Positions 37,420 to 48,315 are shown, numbered from the stretch's first letter. The stretch: 64,000 bases of DNA from Lysobacter stagni (GCF_030053425.1 NZ_JASGBI010000001.1:471001-535000), one strand, 5' to 3'. The notes: a model not told the origin generated them from the letters alone. Program-made: numbers and translations.

Positions 37420-38046
37420 CGCGTCGCCGGGCGACAGCCCGGCCAGATAGCGCTCCGGGTCGACGCGTTCGCCGGCCCGCCGCATCTCGAAGTGCAGGTG
37501 CGGCCCGGTCGCGTGTCCGGTGGCCCCCATGCGCGCGATTTCCTGCCCTGCGCGCACGACGTCGCCCTTGTGCACGTCCAGGCGGCTGTTGTGGGCGTAC
37601 AGCGTGACGCAGCCGTCGCCGTGGTCGACCTGCACCACGTTGCCGTAGTCCGCGCGGAAATCGGCCTCCACCACCACACCGTCGGCGACGGCATGGATCG
37701 GCGTACCCACCCGCCCACCGAAATCGATCCCGGTGTGGAAATGCGCGCCTCGATGGAACGGGTCGTGGCGTTCGCCGAATCCGGATGTCACGCGCACCTC
37801 ATCCACGGGCCAGCGGCTGGGTAGTTCATTCGTCCCGGGTCGCACGTCCTGCCGCGGCATCGTCGAACGCTCCACCGCTGGCAACCGCGGCGGCGAAGGC
37901 AGGTGCGGCGCGAACTGCAACGCTGCCGAACGATGGCGCGCGTGCGCGCTGACCGGTACCGCTGACCCACCGCATGCCACGAGCATGGCGACGAACAGCA
38001 CGCGGGCCACCCGGCGGCGGGCGCATGGGGAAACAAGGAAGGGCAT
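37348..38046 (-). CDS. M23 family peptidoglycan endopeptidase-like protein, exported
   Basis: This 232-residue protein has an N-terminal export signal (FVAMLVACGGSAVPVSAHA) and a linker. The LytM domain carries zinc ligands H and D in HFHTGIDFGGRVGTP and HLHFEMRRAGERV, with YAHNSRLDVHKGDVVRAGQ between. Such enzymes cut peptidoglycan cross-links; all expected ligands are present, so activity is likely. The start at 38046 gives the signal; an upstream ATG at 38160 adds 38 non-homologous residues. The 3' end is antisense to DUF3297. Confidence 0.85.
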   Translation of the reverse strand: MPFLVSPCARRRVARVLFVAMLVACGGSAVPVSAHARHRSAALQFAPHLPSPPRLPAVERSTMPRQDVRPGTNELPSRWPVDEVRVTSGFGERHDPFHRGAHFHTGIDFGGRVGTPIHAVADGVVVEADFRADYGNVVQVDHGDGCVTLYAHNSRLDVHKGDVVRAGQEIARMGATGHATGPHLHFEMRRAGERVDPERYLAGLSPGDASGLEPDFDRTADLHRHWIATTIQ

Positions 38047-38285
38047 CGCGAAATCTCTGGGCGGGGGAGCGGCGGATTCCCCGAACCGCATTCGCCAGCC
38101 CCATGGGATTCCTCCCAAAGCCATGGGTCGCCCGCCGTGAGTCCGATTCAGGTCATCCATTCGTGTGGCCGGGATTCAGGCTTTGACCGCAGCGAACTGG
38201 CGGCTGTACGTCGCAAGGCGCCTGCCTTGGCAGTTCGAGCGGCCGGGCGGACAATGCCTTTCATCGGCCACCTGCGGAGCGCGCC

Positions 38286-38834
38286 ATGAACCTGCGGCCT
38301 CTCCTTCTTGCTCTCGCACTGCTCGCCGCTGTCGGCGCCGCCGACGCGCGCGTGCGCAACGTCACCGACGCCAACGCCCCACGCGCACTGCCCACCGAAG
38401 GGCCGGTCAGCGTGCGCTGGGGAGACCCGGCGAAGTTCAGCGAAGTGCGCTACAGCGGCAATCGCACCGAAGCCGCGCGTGGCAACTGGGTCGAGGAACT
38501 GGCGGTCTACCTGCGCGATCGGGCTGCCACTCGATTGCCCGAAGGCCAGCGACTGGACGTCGACATCGTCGACATCCGCCGTGCCGGCGCCTATGAACCC
38601 TGGCGCAGTCCGGACCTCCAGTTCACCCGCATCATCCGCGACCTGTATCCGCCACGCATGACGCTCAACGTCACGCTCACCGGCGCGGACGGCCAGGTCA
38701 TCACGCAGGGCGAACGCACACTGCGCGACTCCGCCTTCCTGATGGGCGATTCGCCCAACGACAGCGATCCGCTGCGTTTCGAGAAGCGCATGATCGACCG
38801 CTGGTTGCGCCAGGAGCTTTCGCCCGGCGCGTGA
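38286..38834 (+). CDS. DUF3016 family secreted protein
   Basis: This 182-residue exported protein has a signal peptide MNLRPLLLALALLAAVGAAD with cleavage near ADA. The mature domain has VSVRWGDPAKFSEVRYSGNR, WVEELAVYLRDRAATRLPEG and the C-terminal SAFLMGDSPNDSDPLRFEKR with MIDRWLRQE, matching DUF3016. It is probably periplasmic; role unknown. Convergent with the ABC exporter, only 6 bp between stops. Confidence 0.82.
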   Translation: MNLRPLLLALALLAAVGAADARVRNVTDANAPRALPTEGPVSVRWGDPAKFSEVRYSGNRTEAARGNWVEELAVYLRDRAATRLPEGQRLDVDIVDIRRAGAYEPWRSPDLQFTRIIRDLYPPRMTLNVTLTGADGQVITQGERTLRDSAFLMGDSPNDSDPLRFEKRMIDRWLRQELSPGA

Positions 38835-38840
38835 GTGTCG

Positions 38841-40564
<1,724 letters not shown>

Positions 40565-40643
40565 GCCGGAATTCCTGTTCGTGTGTCGAATCCGCGGCAT
40601 CGTACCGGAAGGGCCGCGTGCAGCCCGTTTGCCATGGGCGCGA

Positions 40644-40901
40644 TCAACCCAGCCTACCCAGGCTGCGCGATGCCGGCACCGTGCAGGTCGCGCGGGCGAG
40701 CAGCGCGCGCACGCCGGGCAGCACCAGCCACGCGGTGGGCAACGCCACGGCGAAGGCGACCGGCCAGCCGTGCAGCCACGCCTCCATCAAGCCGGGCCCG
40801 AAGCCGCGGTGCAGCGCGGTCATGGCGAAACTCATCACGCCCGACATCAGCGTGACCACCAGTGGGACGAAAGCGAACTGGGCCTGGCGCGGCGAAAGCA
40901 T
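40644..40901 (-). CDS. DUF2798 family membrane protein
   Basis: This 85-residue protein has two membrane helices: [20 protein letters not shown] (about 11-30) and [20 protein letters not shown] (about 48-68). The segment between them ([15 protein letters not shown]) is the DUF2798 signature. Function unknown. Monocistronic; the start [11 protein letters not shown] was selected because longer reading in frame adds Arg/Pro-rich non-membrane sequence. Confidence 0.8.
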   Translation of the reverse strand: MLSPRQAQFAFVPLVVTLMSGVMSFAMTALHRGFGPGLMEAWLHGWPVAFAVALPTAWLVLPGVRALLARATCTVPASRSLGRLG

Positions 40902-41105
40902 GGGGGCGCTCCTTGCGGGGACTCTGGAAGGGAACATCGGGGGAGGTGTCAGGGTAGGCATCGACGACGCCCGCGATAAGCCGGTGCGATGGGGAAGGAT
41001 CATCCCGTGAACGGGCGAATCGTCGAATGCCGCTGCGCGCGCAAGGCAGACGCGCGCACATGCGCCACAATGCCGGTTCCCCATCCGTCCCCTGCCGAGA
41101 ACGCG

Positions 41106-41480
41106 ATGAAATTCCTGTTGATGATCTACACCGATCCTGAATTGATGAGCGCACTGCCCGAGGGCGAGTTCGACCGCCTGATGCGCGGTTGCCTGCAGAA
41201 GGCCGACGAATTGCGCGCCGCCGGCGTGCTGCTGGATTCGCAACAACTCGAGGAACCGGTGGCGGCACGCTCCGTGCGCACGCGCAACGGCTCGACGGCG
41301 GTGATCGACGGCCCCTTCGCCGAGGCCAAGGAAGTCTTCGCCGGCTTCAACCTGATCGAGGCGGCGAACATGGACGAAGCACTGCGCATCGCGCATTCGT
41401 TCCCGTGGTCGCGGACCGGCTCGATCGAAGTGCGCCCCGTGCGCGACATGGCGCTGGTGCGCGAGCGCGTCGGCGCCTGA
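41106..41480 (+). CDS. YCII-related (DGPF domain) protein
   Basis: This 124-residue dimeric alpha-beta barrel protein has the DGPF family marks MKFLLMIYTDPE, LLDSQQLEEPVAARSVRTRN and the DGPFAEAKEVFAGFNLIEA motif. The family often sits with ECF sigma factors of the ECF41/42 type, but none is adjacent here. Function unclear; possible small-molecule or ligand binding. Start follows no clear ribosome site but matches family N-termini. Confidence 0.88.
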   Translation: MKFLLMIYTDPELMSALPEGEFDRLMRGCLQKADELRAAGVLLDSQQLEEPVAARSVRTRNGSTAVIDGPFAEAKEVFAGFNLIEAANMDEALRIAHSFPWSRTGSIEVRPVRDMALVRERVGA

Positions 41481-41794
41481 GTGCGACGGCGCGTCTCGCC
41501 TGGTGCGACGCGCGCCCGCAACACTGGCCACCTCCTCGTCAGGGAGATCCCGGGCGGCGCGCGGACTGGGCCCCGCGCGTCGCCCTGGTTTTATCAGGTC
41601 CGATGCGGCGACCGCCGCGGCCTTCGGCATCGGCGCAAGGCGTGGAAGCGCTTACCTGAGGCCGACATGAAGCCAACCGCGCCGGAACGGCGACGTGCGT
41701 CAAGGTTTGGTGAAGTCCCGGCTTGCCATATCGTGGCATCACGGCAGGATCGATCCCACGCGGCACCCGTTCAGCCGCACCAACAGGGGATCCC
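41481..41794 (+). other. Gap without a supported gene
   Basis: About 314 bp before the His-rich protein. A frame of about 105 residues spans most of it, but it is Arg/Pro-rich with no ribosome site and no recognisable family. No clear hairpin terminator or promoter. Confidence 0.5.
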
Positions 41795-42121
41795 ATGAAG
41801 CACCTGCTGTCCGCACTCGTGATCGGCTTCCTGGCGCTGTCGCCGGTGGTGGCCTCGGCCCACGACAAGCACCACGACCACGACCGTCATCATCACGACG
41901 ACGATCACGATCACGACCACGGTCGCAAGCGTGGCCATGACAAGCACGACTACCGCCGCGGCGTGGTGTACGTCGAGCGTCGCGTCTATGTGGACGACTA
42001 CCCGCGCTACGAGCTGCACGCCCCGCCGCCGGGCCATCGCTGGGTGCGCAGCGACGACGGTCGCTACGTGCTGATCGCGGTCGCGACCGGCATCATCGCG
42101 GACGTCCTGCTGCACCACTGA
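41795..42121 (+). CDS. RcnB-like His-rich periplasmic protein
   Basis: This 108-residue exported protein has a signal peptide ending SAHD. Then comes a His/Asp-rich stretch (about residues 23-50, HDKHHDHDRHHHDDDHDHDH), fitting nickel/cobalt or zinc binding. The C-terminal domain (YVERRVYVDDYPRYELHAPP, then GHRWVRSDDGRYVLIAVATG) is of RcnB type. RcnB maintains metal homeostasis in E. coli. AGGGG precedes the ATG by 6 nt. No RcnA pump nearby. A terminator follows at 42145. Confidence 0.82.
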   Translation: MKHLLSALVIGFLALSPVVASAHDKHHDHDRHHHDDDHDHDHGRKRGHDKHDYRRGVVYVERRVYVDDYPRYELHAPPPGHRWVRSDDGRYVLIAVATGIIADVLLHH

Positions 42122-42144
42122 TCCTGGCCGCATCGGACCACCAG

Positions 42145-42170
42145 AACCCCCGCCCTGAGCGGGGGTTTTT
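42145..42170 (+). terminator. Terminator of the RcnB-like gene
   Basis: Stem AACCCCCGC / GCGGGGGTT (9 bp, perfect), loop CCTGA, followed by TTTCGTTT. It starts 24 bp after the stop codon. Confidence 0.9.
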
Positions 42171-42285
42171 CGTTTCCACGGGCCGCGCTGCGGGTGCGCG
42201 GTAACGCATGCCTCACGCGCCGGTGCGGCACCTCTAACGTCCGCGCCCCTAAGGTGACGCGTACTCCACACACGAAGAGCCATCG

Positions 42286-42453
42286 ATGCGAGCGGACAAA
42301 CAGAAAGCCGGCGCGCGTCGCAAGCCGGCGACGAAGACCGAGCGTGCACCGGCCAAGCCGGCGCACGCGGCCGAAGTGAAACCCAAACCCGCGTCGGACG
42401 AACGGACCACGGAACGGGTGATGCGCCATCGCGACGGCCATACGCTGCACTGA
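42286..42453 (+). CDS. Small Lys/Ala/Pro-rich basic protein
   Basis: This 55-residue protein (MRADKQKAGARRKPATKTER, then APAKPAHAAEVKPKPASDE, ending VMRHRDGHTLH) is highly basic, Lys/Arg/Ala/Pro-rich and like histone H1-tail nucleoid proteins in composition. The preceding sequence has no clear ribosome site. It may be a nucleoid-associated protein or a spurious frame; it deserves a low-confidence mark. Confidence 0.45.
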   Translation: MRADKQKAGARRKPATKTERAPAKPAHAAEVKPKPASDERTTERVMRHRDGHTLH

Positions 42454-42565
42454 AGCCCCGCACGCCGGCCACACTTCTTCTTCACGGTTTCTTGCCCAGA
42501 GTGAACGGCACTCAACGCCGCGGCCCCAGCCGCGGCGGTCGTCCACCCAAGGAGAGACCCCTGTG

Positions 42566-43150
42566 ATGACGCATCGGCTGCCCCTGGTTCCGCTTGTCCT
42601 CGCCCTCGCACTGGGCGTCGGCTGCTCCACGACGACACCGGCCGACGCCGGCCCGCAGGAAGTCGCCGCCGTGCAGCTGACGGTGGAAGGCGAGGTCACG
42701 AAGATCGACACGCCCTCACGCCTGATCACCGTGCGCGGGCCTGAGGGCAACGAGGTCGAAGTGCACGCGGACGACACGGTGCGCAACTTCAGCCAGGTGC
42801 GCGTGGGCGACCGCGTCACGCTGGACTACCTGCGTTCGGTGACGGTGGACATCCAGCCGGCCGGCAGCGCCGAACCCGGCGCCTACATCAAGCAGAAGCA
42901 GGACATCGCCAAGACCGGCGAGCGTCCGCGCGTGGGCGCGGCGGAAATCGTCACTGTGCTGGCGCCGATCCGCGCGATCGACCTGGCGAACAACACGGTC
43001 ACCGTCGAAGGGCCGCGCGGCAACGTGGTGACGCTGGACGTGGTGAAGCCCGAACACCGCGCGCGCCTGCCCCAGCTGAAGGTCGGCGACATGCTGCGCA
43101 TCGCCTTCACCGAAGCGGCCGCCGTACGGGTCACGCCGAAGGGAGGCTGA
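42566..43150 (+). CDS. Lipoprotein with duplicated OB-like domains
   Basis: This 194-residue protein has a probable lipobox (LGVGC, Cys20), then two related segments. The first, about 38-90, reads VEGEVTKIDTPSRLITVRGP with VRNFSQVRVGDRVTLDYL; the second, about 125-185, has IRAIDLANNTVTVEGPRGNV and LPQLKVGDMLRIAFTEA. Each fits a small beta-barrel like that seen in DUF5666-type periplasmic proteins. GGAGAG lies 13 nt before the ATG. Function unknown. Confidence 0.75.
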   Translation: MTHRLPLVPLVLALALGVGCSTTTPADAGPQEVAAVQLTVEGEVTKIDTPSRLITVRGPEGNEVEVHADDTVRNFSQVRVGDRVTLDYLRSVTVDIQPAGSAEPGAYIKQKQDIAKTGERPRVGAAEIVTVLAPIRAIDLANNTVTVEGPRGNVVTLDVVKPEHRARLPQLKVGDMLRIAFTEAAAVRVTPKGG

Positions 43151-43164
43151 CGCGTCACGGACGT

Positions 43165-43193
43165 GGGCAGGACGGCATCGCGCCGCCCTGCCC
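43165..43193 (+). terminator. Hairpin between the convergent lipoprotein and epimerase genes
   Basis: GGGCAGG-a-CGGC pairs with GCCG-c-CCTGCCC (11 bp with one mismatch). There is no T-run on either side, so termination would be weak. Confidence 0.4.
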
Positions 43194-43198
43194 CGCCG

Positions 43199-44185
43199 TC
43201 ACGAAGCCACGGGGTACGGGCCTTCCTCGAACACCTGGCCGTGATATCCCTTGCTGCCCACGGCTTCGGCCAGCGGGCTGCGGAAATCCGCATCGCGCCG
43301 CAACGCATCCAATGCCGACGCGAAGTCGTAGCGCGGCTGCCAGCCCAGCGCGTGGCGGGCGCGGGCGTTGTCGTACACGCGATCGACGTGGGGAAACTGA
43401 CGCCAGCCACGCGCCGCGTACAGCGCGGCGGCCTCGGGGAAGCGCCGTGCCACCACCGCGGGCGCATCGCGGCGCAGTTCCGGAAGGTCTTCGCGCGTGA
43501 AGGGCGTGGTCGAGGAAATGATGTAGCGGCCGAAACCGATGGCGCGCGCACGCTCCACCGCCAGCAGGTGCGCGCTGACCGCATCCTCGATGTCCACGCG
43601 GCGGTACAGCAGTTCATTCACCTGCGCGTTCGCGGTGGAATAGCCGTTGCGCACGTCGATGCTGTCGTCGGGCTCGGGGAAGAAGCGCGAAGTGCGCAGG
43701 ACCACCACCGGCAGGCGACGCTTGCGATGGAACAGCTCGCACAGCAGCTCCGCCGAGAGCTTGGTCACGCCGTAGATGTTCTTCGGGATCGGCACGACGT
43801 CTTCATCGATCCATGCCGCCGGCGCGCCCGGCGCGGGCGTGAGCGCGGCGCCGAAGGTGCTGGTGGTGCTGGTGAAGACGAACGATTCCACGCCAGCCGC
43901 GACCGACTCCTCCAGCAGCGTGAGCGTTCCGCTCACGTTGGTGTCGATGAATTCCTGGTGCGGATGCGTGGCCACGTGCGGCTTGTGCAGCGTGGCGACG
44001 TGGATCACCGAACGCACGCCGCGCAGGTGGCGTCGCACGAAGTCGCGATCGACGATGGAGCCGACGTGGTCGGTGAAGGCGGATGGCTTGATGTCGATGC
44101 CGACCGCGGCGCGCCCGGCGGCGCGCAACTGCCGCATCAGCGCTTCGCCCAGATGGCCGGCGCTGCCGGTCACGAGAAGGGTCAT
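43199..44185 (-). CDS. NAD-dependent epimerase/dehydratase (extended SDR)
   Basis: This 328-residue cytoplasmic protein has a Rossmann motif TGSAGHLGEALMRQL at the N-terminus, SSTTSTFG-type Ser/Thr near 108, and the catalytic YGVTK (Tyr and Lys). This makes it an extended short-chain dehydrogenase of the UDP-glucose 4-epimerase superfamily. The early GIDIKPSAF acidic residue favours NAD. Not part of a sugar biosynthesis cluster; substrate unknown. Confidence 0.86.
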   Translation of the reverse strand: MTLLVTGSAGHLGEALMRQLRAAGRAAVGIDIKPSAFTDHVGSIVDRDFVRRHLRGVRSVIHVATLHKPHVATHPHQEFIDTNVSGTLTLLEESVAAGVESFVFTSTTSTFGAALTPAPGAPAAWIDEDVVPIPKNIYGVTKLSAELLCELFHRKRRLPVVVLRTSRFFPEPDDSIDVRNGYSTANAQVNELLYRRVDIEDAVSAHLLAVERARAIGFGRYIISSTTPFTREDLPELRRDAPAVVARRFPEAAALYAARGWRQFPHVDRVYDNARARHALGWQPRYDFASALDALRRDADFRSPLAEAVGSKGYHGQVFEEGPYPVAS

Positions 44186-44246
44186 GGCGGAAATCCCGAT
44201 GACGTGGGGAGTTTCATTATGCCCATCGTGGCCTCGCGTGCCTGGC

Positions 44247-44966
44247 TCACTCCCGCGATGCGGCCATCAGGTACGCCGGCCGTTCCCCGGACAGGCTGGC
44301 CTTCACCTGTCGCGACGTCTCGTCCGCCAGCACTTCGGGCAGATCGTTCCGCACCGCATGGACGATCTGCGCGGCCACGTCGTGGGGCGACACCTTGGGA
44401 ACGTCCACGCCGGCGGTCATGTCGGTATCCATCAGGCCGATGTGCACGCCGACCACCTTCGTGCCCTGCGCGGCCAGTTCGTTGCGCAGGCCGTTGGTCA
44501 GCGACCACGCGGCCGCCTTGGAGATGCAGTACGTCGACGTGCCCGGCAGGCTGATCCAGCTCAGCACGGACAGGACATTCACGACCGTGCCGCCGCCATT
44601 GGCGGCCAGTCGCGGGGCGAACGCGGCGGTCATGCGCCATGGACCGAACAGGTTGGTCGCCAGCTCATCGCGCGCCCTCTGCTCGCCCTCGTCCGACAAC
44701 AGCACACCGGAGCGGCTGATGCCGGCGTTGTTGACCAGCACGTTGACGTCGGCGCAGTCGCGCGCGGCCGCGGCGATGCTGTCGGGCGAGGTGACGTCCA
44801 GCGCGATGGGCACCACCCCTTCGGCGGCGATCGAGGCCGGATCGCGCGCGGCCGCGTAGATCTTCTTCGCACCGGCCTGCCGGAAGGCATCGACCAGCGC
44901 GCGCCCCAGGCCCCGGTTGGCACCGGTCACCAGCACCACGGCATTGCGGATGTCCATCTGTGCCAC
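44247..44966 (-). CDS. Short-chain dehydrogenase/reductase
   Basis: This 239-residue classical SDR has cofactor motif TGANRGLG (residues 14-21), NNAG in LVNNAGISRSG, active Ser in VVNVLSVLSWIS and the catalytic YCISK. The residue after beta-2 (AARD) leaves cofactor choice open but suggests NADP. It precedes the epimerase gene on the same strand, 61 bp away, so they may be co-transcribed. Substrate unknown. Confidence 0.88.
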   Translation of the reverse strand: MAQMDIRNAVVLVTGANRGLGRALVDAFRQAGAKKIYAAARDPASIAAEGVVPIALDVTSPDSIAAAARDCADVNVLVNNAGISRSGVLLSDEGEQRARDELATNLFGPWRMTAAFAPRLAANGGGTVVNVLSVLSWISLPGTSTYCISKAAAWSLTNGLRNELAAQGTKVVGVHIGLMDTDMTAGVDVPKVSPHDVAAQIVHAVRNDLPEVLADETSRQVKASLSGERPAYLMAASRE

Positions 44967-45131
44967 CTCGCTCGGTTGGATGCGCCCTGCACCATCGATA
45001 CCACGCGCCTGCCCTGTTCACGTCGAACCGGTCGGGGTGCGGCCTCGCCCGGACGTCCGGTTCCGCCGATCCGGACGACGTCCGCCTTCGTCGCACCGCA
45101 CCGTGACGCCTTTCCAGCCTGTGGAGCGGTC

Positions 45132-45779
45132 ATGGCGATCGGTGTGCGCGAGACGATGGTGCGGTCGGCAGGGGCGCTGTTCGCCCTGGCCTGCACGGCA
45201 GTGGCGGCCTACGCCTTCACCTTCCTGTTCCGCGGGTTCACGGCGGCCGGGCCACTGGCCCGACAGTTCGCCATCTCCGGACTGGACGTGCCGGCGCACT
45301 TCTTCGGCGGCGGACTGGCCCTGCTGCTGGCGCCCTGGCAGATGAGCCAGCGCCTGCGCCGACGCTGGCCGACCCTGCATCGCATCGGCGGCGGGCTGTA
45401 TACGGGCGGCGTGCTGATCGGCGGGCTGGCCGGCCTGTCCCTGGCGCGCCACGCGCAGGGTGGGTGGGCGAGCGGCTCGGGATTCGCGCTGCTGGCGCTG
45501 GCCTGGTTGGGCGTGACCGCCACCGGCATCGCCCATGCCGTGCGCGGCCACCACGAAGCGCATCGCCGCTGGATGTGGCGCAGCGTGGCGCTGACGGCAT
45601 CGGCGGTCACGCTGCGCATCACCCTGGGGCTGGGGCTGGGCATGCTGCACCTGCCCTTCCTCACCGTCTATGTGTTCGCCGCATGGAGTTGCTGGACGAT
45701 CAACCTGGCGATCTGCGAAACGCTGCTGCGCACGCGCTTCGATCCGGCGCTGGCTTCAGCGGTCCGCGTCGCGCAGTGA
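45132..45779 (+). CDS. DUF2306 family membrane protein
   Basis: This 215-residue protein has six predicted helices; the His/Arg-rich RRRWPTLHRIGGGLYTGGVL and VRGHHEAHRRWMWRSVALTA are the landmarks of DUF2306 and the related cytochrome-like membrane family. The paired histidines could bind haem, which is inference. Its last 24 nt overlap the 3' end of the AraC-type gene on the opposite strand. Confidence 0.82.
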   Translation: MAIGVRETMVRSAGALFALACTAVAAYAFTFLFRGFTAAGPLARQFAISGLDVPAHFFGGGLALLLAPWQMSQRLRRRWPTLHRIGGGLYTGGVLIGGLAGLSLARHAQGGWASGSGFALLALAWLGVTATGIAHAVRGHHEAHRRWMWRSVALTASAVTLRITLGLGLGMLHLPFLTVYVFAAWSCWTINLAICETLLRTRFDPALASAVRVAQ

Positions 45780-46886
45780 CGGCATGGCGGCGTGGCGTTG
45801 GCGGTAGGCGCTGGGCGTATCGCCCACCTCGCGCTTGAAGGCCGCGTTGAACGTGGACTTGGAAGTGAAACCGCAGTCGTACGCGATATCGAGGACGGTG
45901 CGCGTGTCGTGCGGGTCGGCCAGGCAGGCGCGGGCGGCCTCGATGCGATGGCGGTTGATCCACGACCAGAAATTGCCCTCGAAGCGGCGGTTGATCACCG
46001 CCGAGACCAGGTATTCGGGATAGCCGCTGCGACGCGCGAGTTGGCCGATGGTCAGTGCCGGCTCGCGGTACAGACGATCGGCTTCCATCAGTTGCGCCAG
46101 GCGCGCCTCGACGGTCGGGAAGCGCACGTCGTCGACCATCTCCTGCGCTCCCGCCGTCGGCGCGGCCACATCGACGGCCGGCGTTTCCACCACGACCATC
46201 GGCTGCGCCAGGCTGAGATACCCGACCGCGAACACCCACGCCGCGACCGCGCCGTAGATCAGCGGGTAGTCGACTCCGGGGATGCGCAGCTGCCATTGGA
46301 TGAGCGCGATGCACCAGATCACGATCTGCCAGCCGGCCATCACGTCGATCCAGCGCAACGACATGCGGTCTGCGTCCGAACGCCGCGCCAGAAGGCCGAT
46401 GCGATAGCGACGCACATGCACCAGCGCGGCCACCACGTAGCCCACACCCGCCGCGAACAGCGCGATGTCCAGCCGCGGCGACTGCGGCCACGGCGCGCCG
46501 GCCGCGAGGCGGTCCAGCAGCGCCTGGATCTGCGCGCGGTCCATCAGGAAGATGTCCAGGTTCGCCAGTACCGCCAGCGCGAACGGGATCAGGTGCACCG
46601 TATCGCGCCGCTCGAAACCGCGTCCCTGCGTGAGCGTCTGCACGTACACGTAGAACAGGCTGCCGTAGAAGAACGGAAACAGCTGCATCAGGCGATACAG
46701 CTTGAACAGCCCGGCATCGGCCCCTTGGAAGTGCAGCGCCTTGACCGCCAGGTCCACGCCGATGAGGCCGATCCACGCCGACAGCACGCGATTGCTGCCC
46801 GCGTTTACCGGTCGCCGCCACAGCGCGAGCGTCAGCAGGATCGCCTGCGCGGCGCCGATCGCGAAGACGATGCTCCAGGCAGTCAT
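45756..46886 (-). CDS. AraC family transcriptional regulator with membrane-sensor N-terminus
   Basis: This 376-residue regulator has an N-terminal half of about seven hydrophobic helices (residues 3-235) and a C-terminal AraC helix-turn-helix pair (about 265-360: TIGQLARRSGYPEYLVSAVI, then DIAYDCGFTSKSTFNAAFKR). This membrane-AraC design appears in several proteobacteria and suggests signal sensing in the membrane. The start MTAWSIVFAIGAAQ at 46886 fits the first helix. Targets unknown. Confidence 0.88.
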   Translation of the reverse strand: MTAWSIVFAIGAAQAILLTLALWRRPVNAGSNRVLSAWIGLIGVDLAVKALHFQGADAGLFKLYRLMQLFPFFYGSLFYVYVQTLTQGRGFERRDTVHLIPFALAVLANLDIFLMDRAQIQALLDRLAAGAPWPQSPRLDIALFAAGVGYVVAALVHVRRYRIGLLARRSDADRMSLRWIDVMAGWQIVIWCIALIQWQLRIPGVDYPLIYGAVAAWVFAVGYLSLAQPMVVVETPAVDVAAPTAGAQEMVDDVRFPTVEARLAQLMEADRLYREPALTIGQLARRSGYPEYLVSAVINRRFEGNFWSWINRHRIEAARACLADPHDTRTVLDIAYDCGFTSKSTFNAAFKREVGDTPSAYRQRHAAMPSLRDADR

Positions 46887-46902
46887 GCGCACACGCGACA
46901 CG

Positions 46903-47301
46903 TCACGGGCTTTCCTCCGGCTGCGCCACCAGCAGGTTGGCATCGCGCGCGATGCGCCAGCGGCCGTCGTCTCGCGTCAGCACGGTGAGCGTGTGTCCGG
47001 AACGCACGATGTCGCTTTCCCCCGGCCGCAAGGCCCGCACCGTCAGATGCGAGCGCATGAAGGCCCAATCGCCGGCGATGAGGATTTCCTCGATCTCGCT
47101 GTGGCCCTCGAAGGCCATCGACGACTGCGCCTGCTGCTTCATGGCCTGCGCGAATTCGGCCTTGCCGAACGGCGGCCGGCCCGCCACCAGGAACACCACG
47201 TCGTCGGTCATCAGCTCCAGCACGGTGGCGCCGTCGCCCTCACGCGTGGCGCGCATCCAGGTCGCGACCAGGTCGCGGATCTGCTGTTCGTCGCGGTCCA
47301 T
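46903..47301 (-). CDS. SnoaL/DUF4440-like protein
   Basis: This 132-residue protein begins MDRDEQQIRDLVATWMRATR and has an NTF2-like cone fold: DGATVLELMTDDVVFLVAGR, MRSHLTVRALRPGESDIVRS and TRDDGRWRIARDANLL. It is the kind of steroid-isomerase or DUF4440 protein common in bacteria. No signal peptide; function not predicted. It lies 16 bp before the AraC-type gene on the same strand, possibly an operon. Confidence 0.82.
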   Translation of the reverse strand: MDRDEQQIRDLVATWMRATREGDGATVLELMTDDVVFLVAGRPPFGKAEFAQAMKQQAQSSMAFEGHSEIEEILIAGDWAFMRSHLTVRALRPGESDIVRSGHTLTVLTRDDGRWRIARDANLLVAQPEESP

Positions 47302-47444
47302 GTCCGTCTCCTTCGGGCGTGCCGCCGCAGGGTAGCGCACGACGTCGCGGCCGCAATGGCTCCGTCGATGGGGTCTGTATTGGATCTCGAATGGAGCCGC
47401 CTGCCGACCTACGGTCGTCACACCCCCAATCCGAGGACAGGACG

Positions 47445-47906
47445 ATGCCCCGCTCCCTCTTGCTCACTGGCGCACTGCTGATCCTGGCCGCTCCCACCGC
47501 CTTCGCCGGCGACCGGGGCGACGATCATCACGCCCGCGGCTGCGCGCGCCAGTTCGAGCTGGCCCAGCGCATGGACATGGAGTCCTTCCGCGACTACGAC
47601 GCCGAAACCTTCCGCGCCGTGCACGACGAACGCGCGGTCACGGTGTTCGGCAGCGGCGCCAAGTTCATCGGCATCGACGCGATCATGACCGCGCTGGGCA
47701 GCCACTTCGCCAACCGCGAAGCGCAATGGAGCTGGACCGAGGTCTACCGCGTGGTCGACGGCTGCAACTCGGCCTTCATCCTGTACGAGACCGTGTACGA
47801 GATCCCGCGCATCGGCTTCCGCCAGCACGCCTACACCGGTGTGACCTACAGCCACGACGGCCGCCGCTGGCTGGCCATCGCCGACCAGGGCACGGCGCTG
47901 CCCTGA
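47445..47906 (+). CDS. Secreted SnoaL-like protein
   Basis: This 153-residue exported protein has a signal peptide LLLTGALLILAAPTAFAG. The mature part looks like an NTF2/SnoaL fold (MDMESFRDYDAETFRAVHDE, RAVTVFGSGAKFIGIDAIMT, GVTYSHDGRRWLAIADQG), so a ligand-binding or isomerase-like role is possible. The fold likeness to the divergent DUF4440 gene 143 bp away suggests a distant paralogue with export. Confidence 0.75.
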   Translation: MPRSLLLTGALLILAAPTAFAGDRGDDHHARGCARQFELAQRMDMESFRDYDAETFRAVHDERAVTVFGSGAKFIGIDAIMTALGSHFANREAQWSWTEVYRVVDGCNSAFILYETVYEIPRIGFRQHAYTGVTYSHDGRRWLAIADQGTALP

Positions 47907-47910
47907 GCGT

Positions 47911-48315
47911 TCAGGCGCGCGCGTCGCGCTCGAGCGTGCGCTTCATCGTTTCCAGTCCCTGCACGATCATCGCGTCGACCTGCGCCCGCGCGTCATCGGG
48001 TAGCAGGTCGGCGATCCACACCAGGCGCGTGCGCGCCGGTGCGGACTCCAGCGCCTGTACCGAGGCGTTGTAATGCGTGAACGGTTCACCGATCGCCGCC
48101 CAGGCGACACGGTGCCGCTGCGGGTCCACGTCCAGGATCGGCTCACGCACGGTGTGGCCGTTGCCGAACGTCACCACGCGCACGTTGCCCTCCATCCGGC
48201 AATCGGCGACGAAGCCGGGGACCAGCCGTTCGTGGATGCGGCCGACGTCGCTCAGTGCGTCCCAGACGCGTGCGATCGGCGCGTCCACCTCGATGTCACG
48301 CTGGATCGATGCCAT
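47911..48315 (-). CDS. SRPBCC family protein (polyketide cyclase-like)
   Basis: This 134-residue protein has a START/Bet v1-like fold: IQRDIEVDAPIARVWDALSD, then GRMEGNVRVVTFG-like stretch and QRHRVAWAAIGEPFTHYNAS, and a C-terminal long helix DARAQVDAMIVQGLETMKRT. It likely binds a hydrophobic ligand. GGAGGT lies 6 nt before the ATG. Its stop is 4 bp from that of the convergent secreted protein gene. Confidence 0.85.
   Translation of the reverse strand: MASIQRDIEVDAPIARVWDALSDVGRIHERLVPGFVADCRMEGNVRVVTFGNGHTVREPILDVDPQRHRVAWAAIGEPFTHYNASVQALESAPARTRLVWIADLLPDDARAQVDAMIVQGLETMKRTLERDARA

Noticed and set aside
41481..41798. 105-codon plus-strand frame before the His-rich protein
   Set aside because: No ribosome site, Arg/Pro-rich and overlaps the next gene's start; no family likeness.
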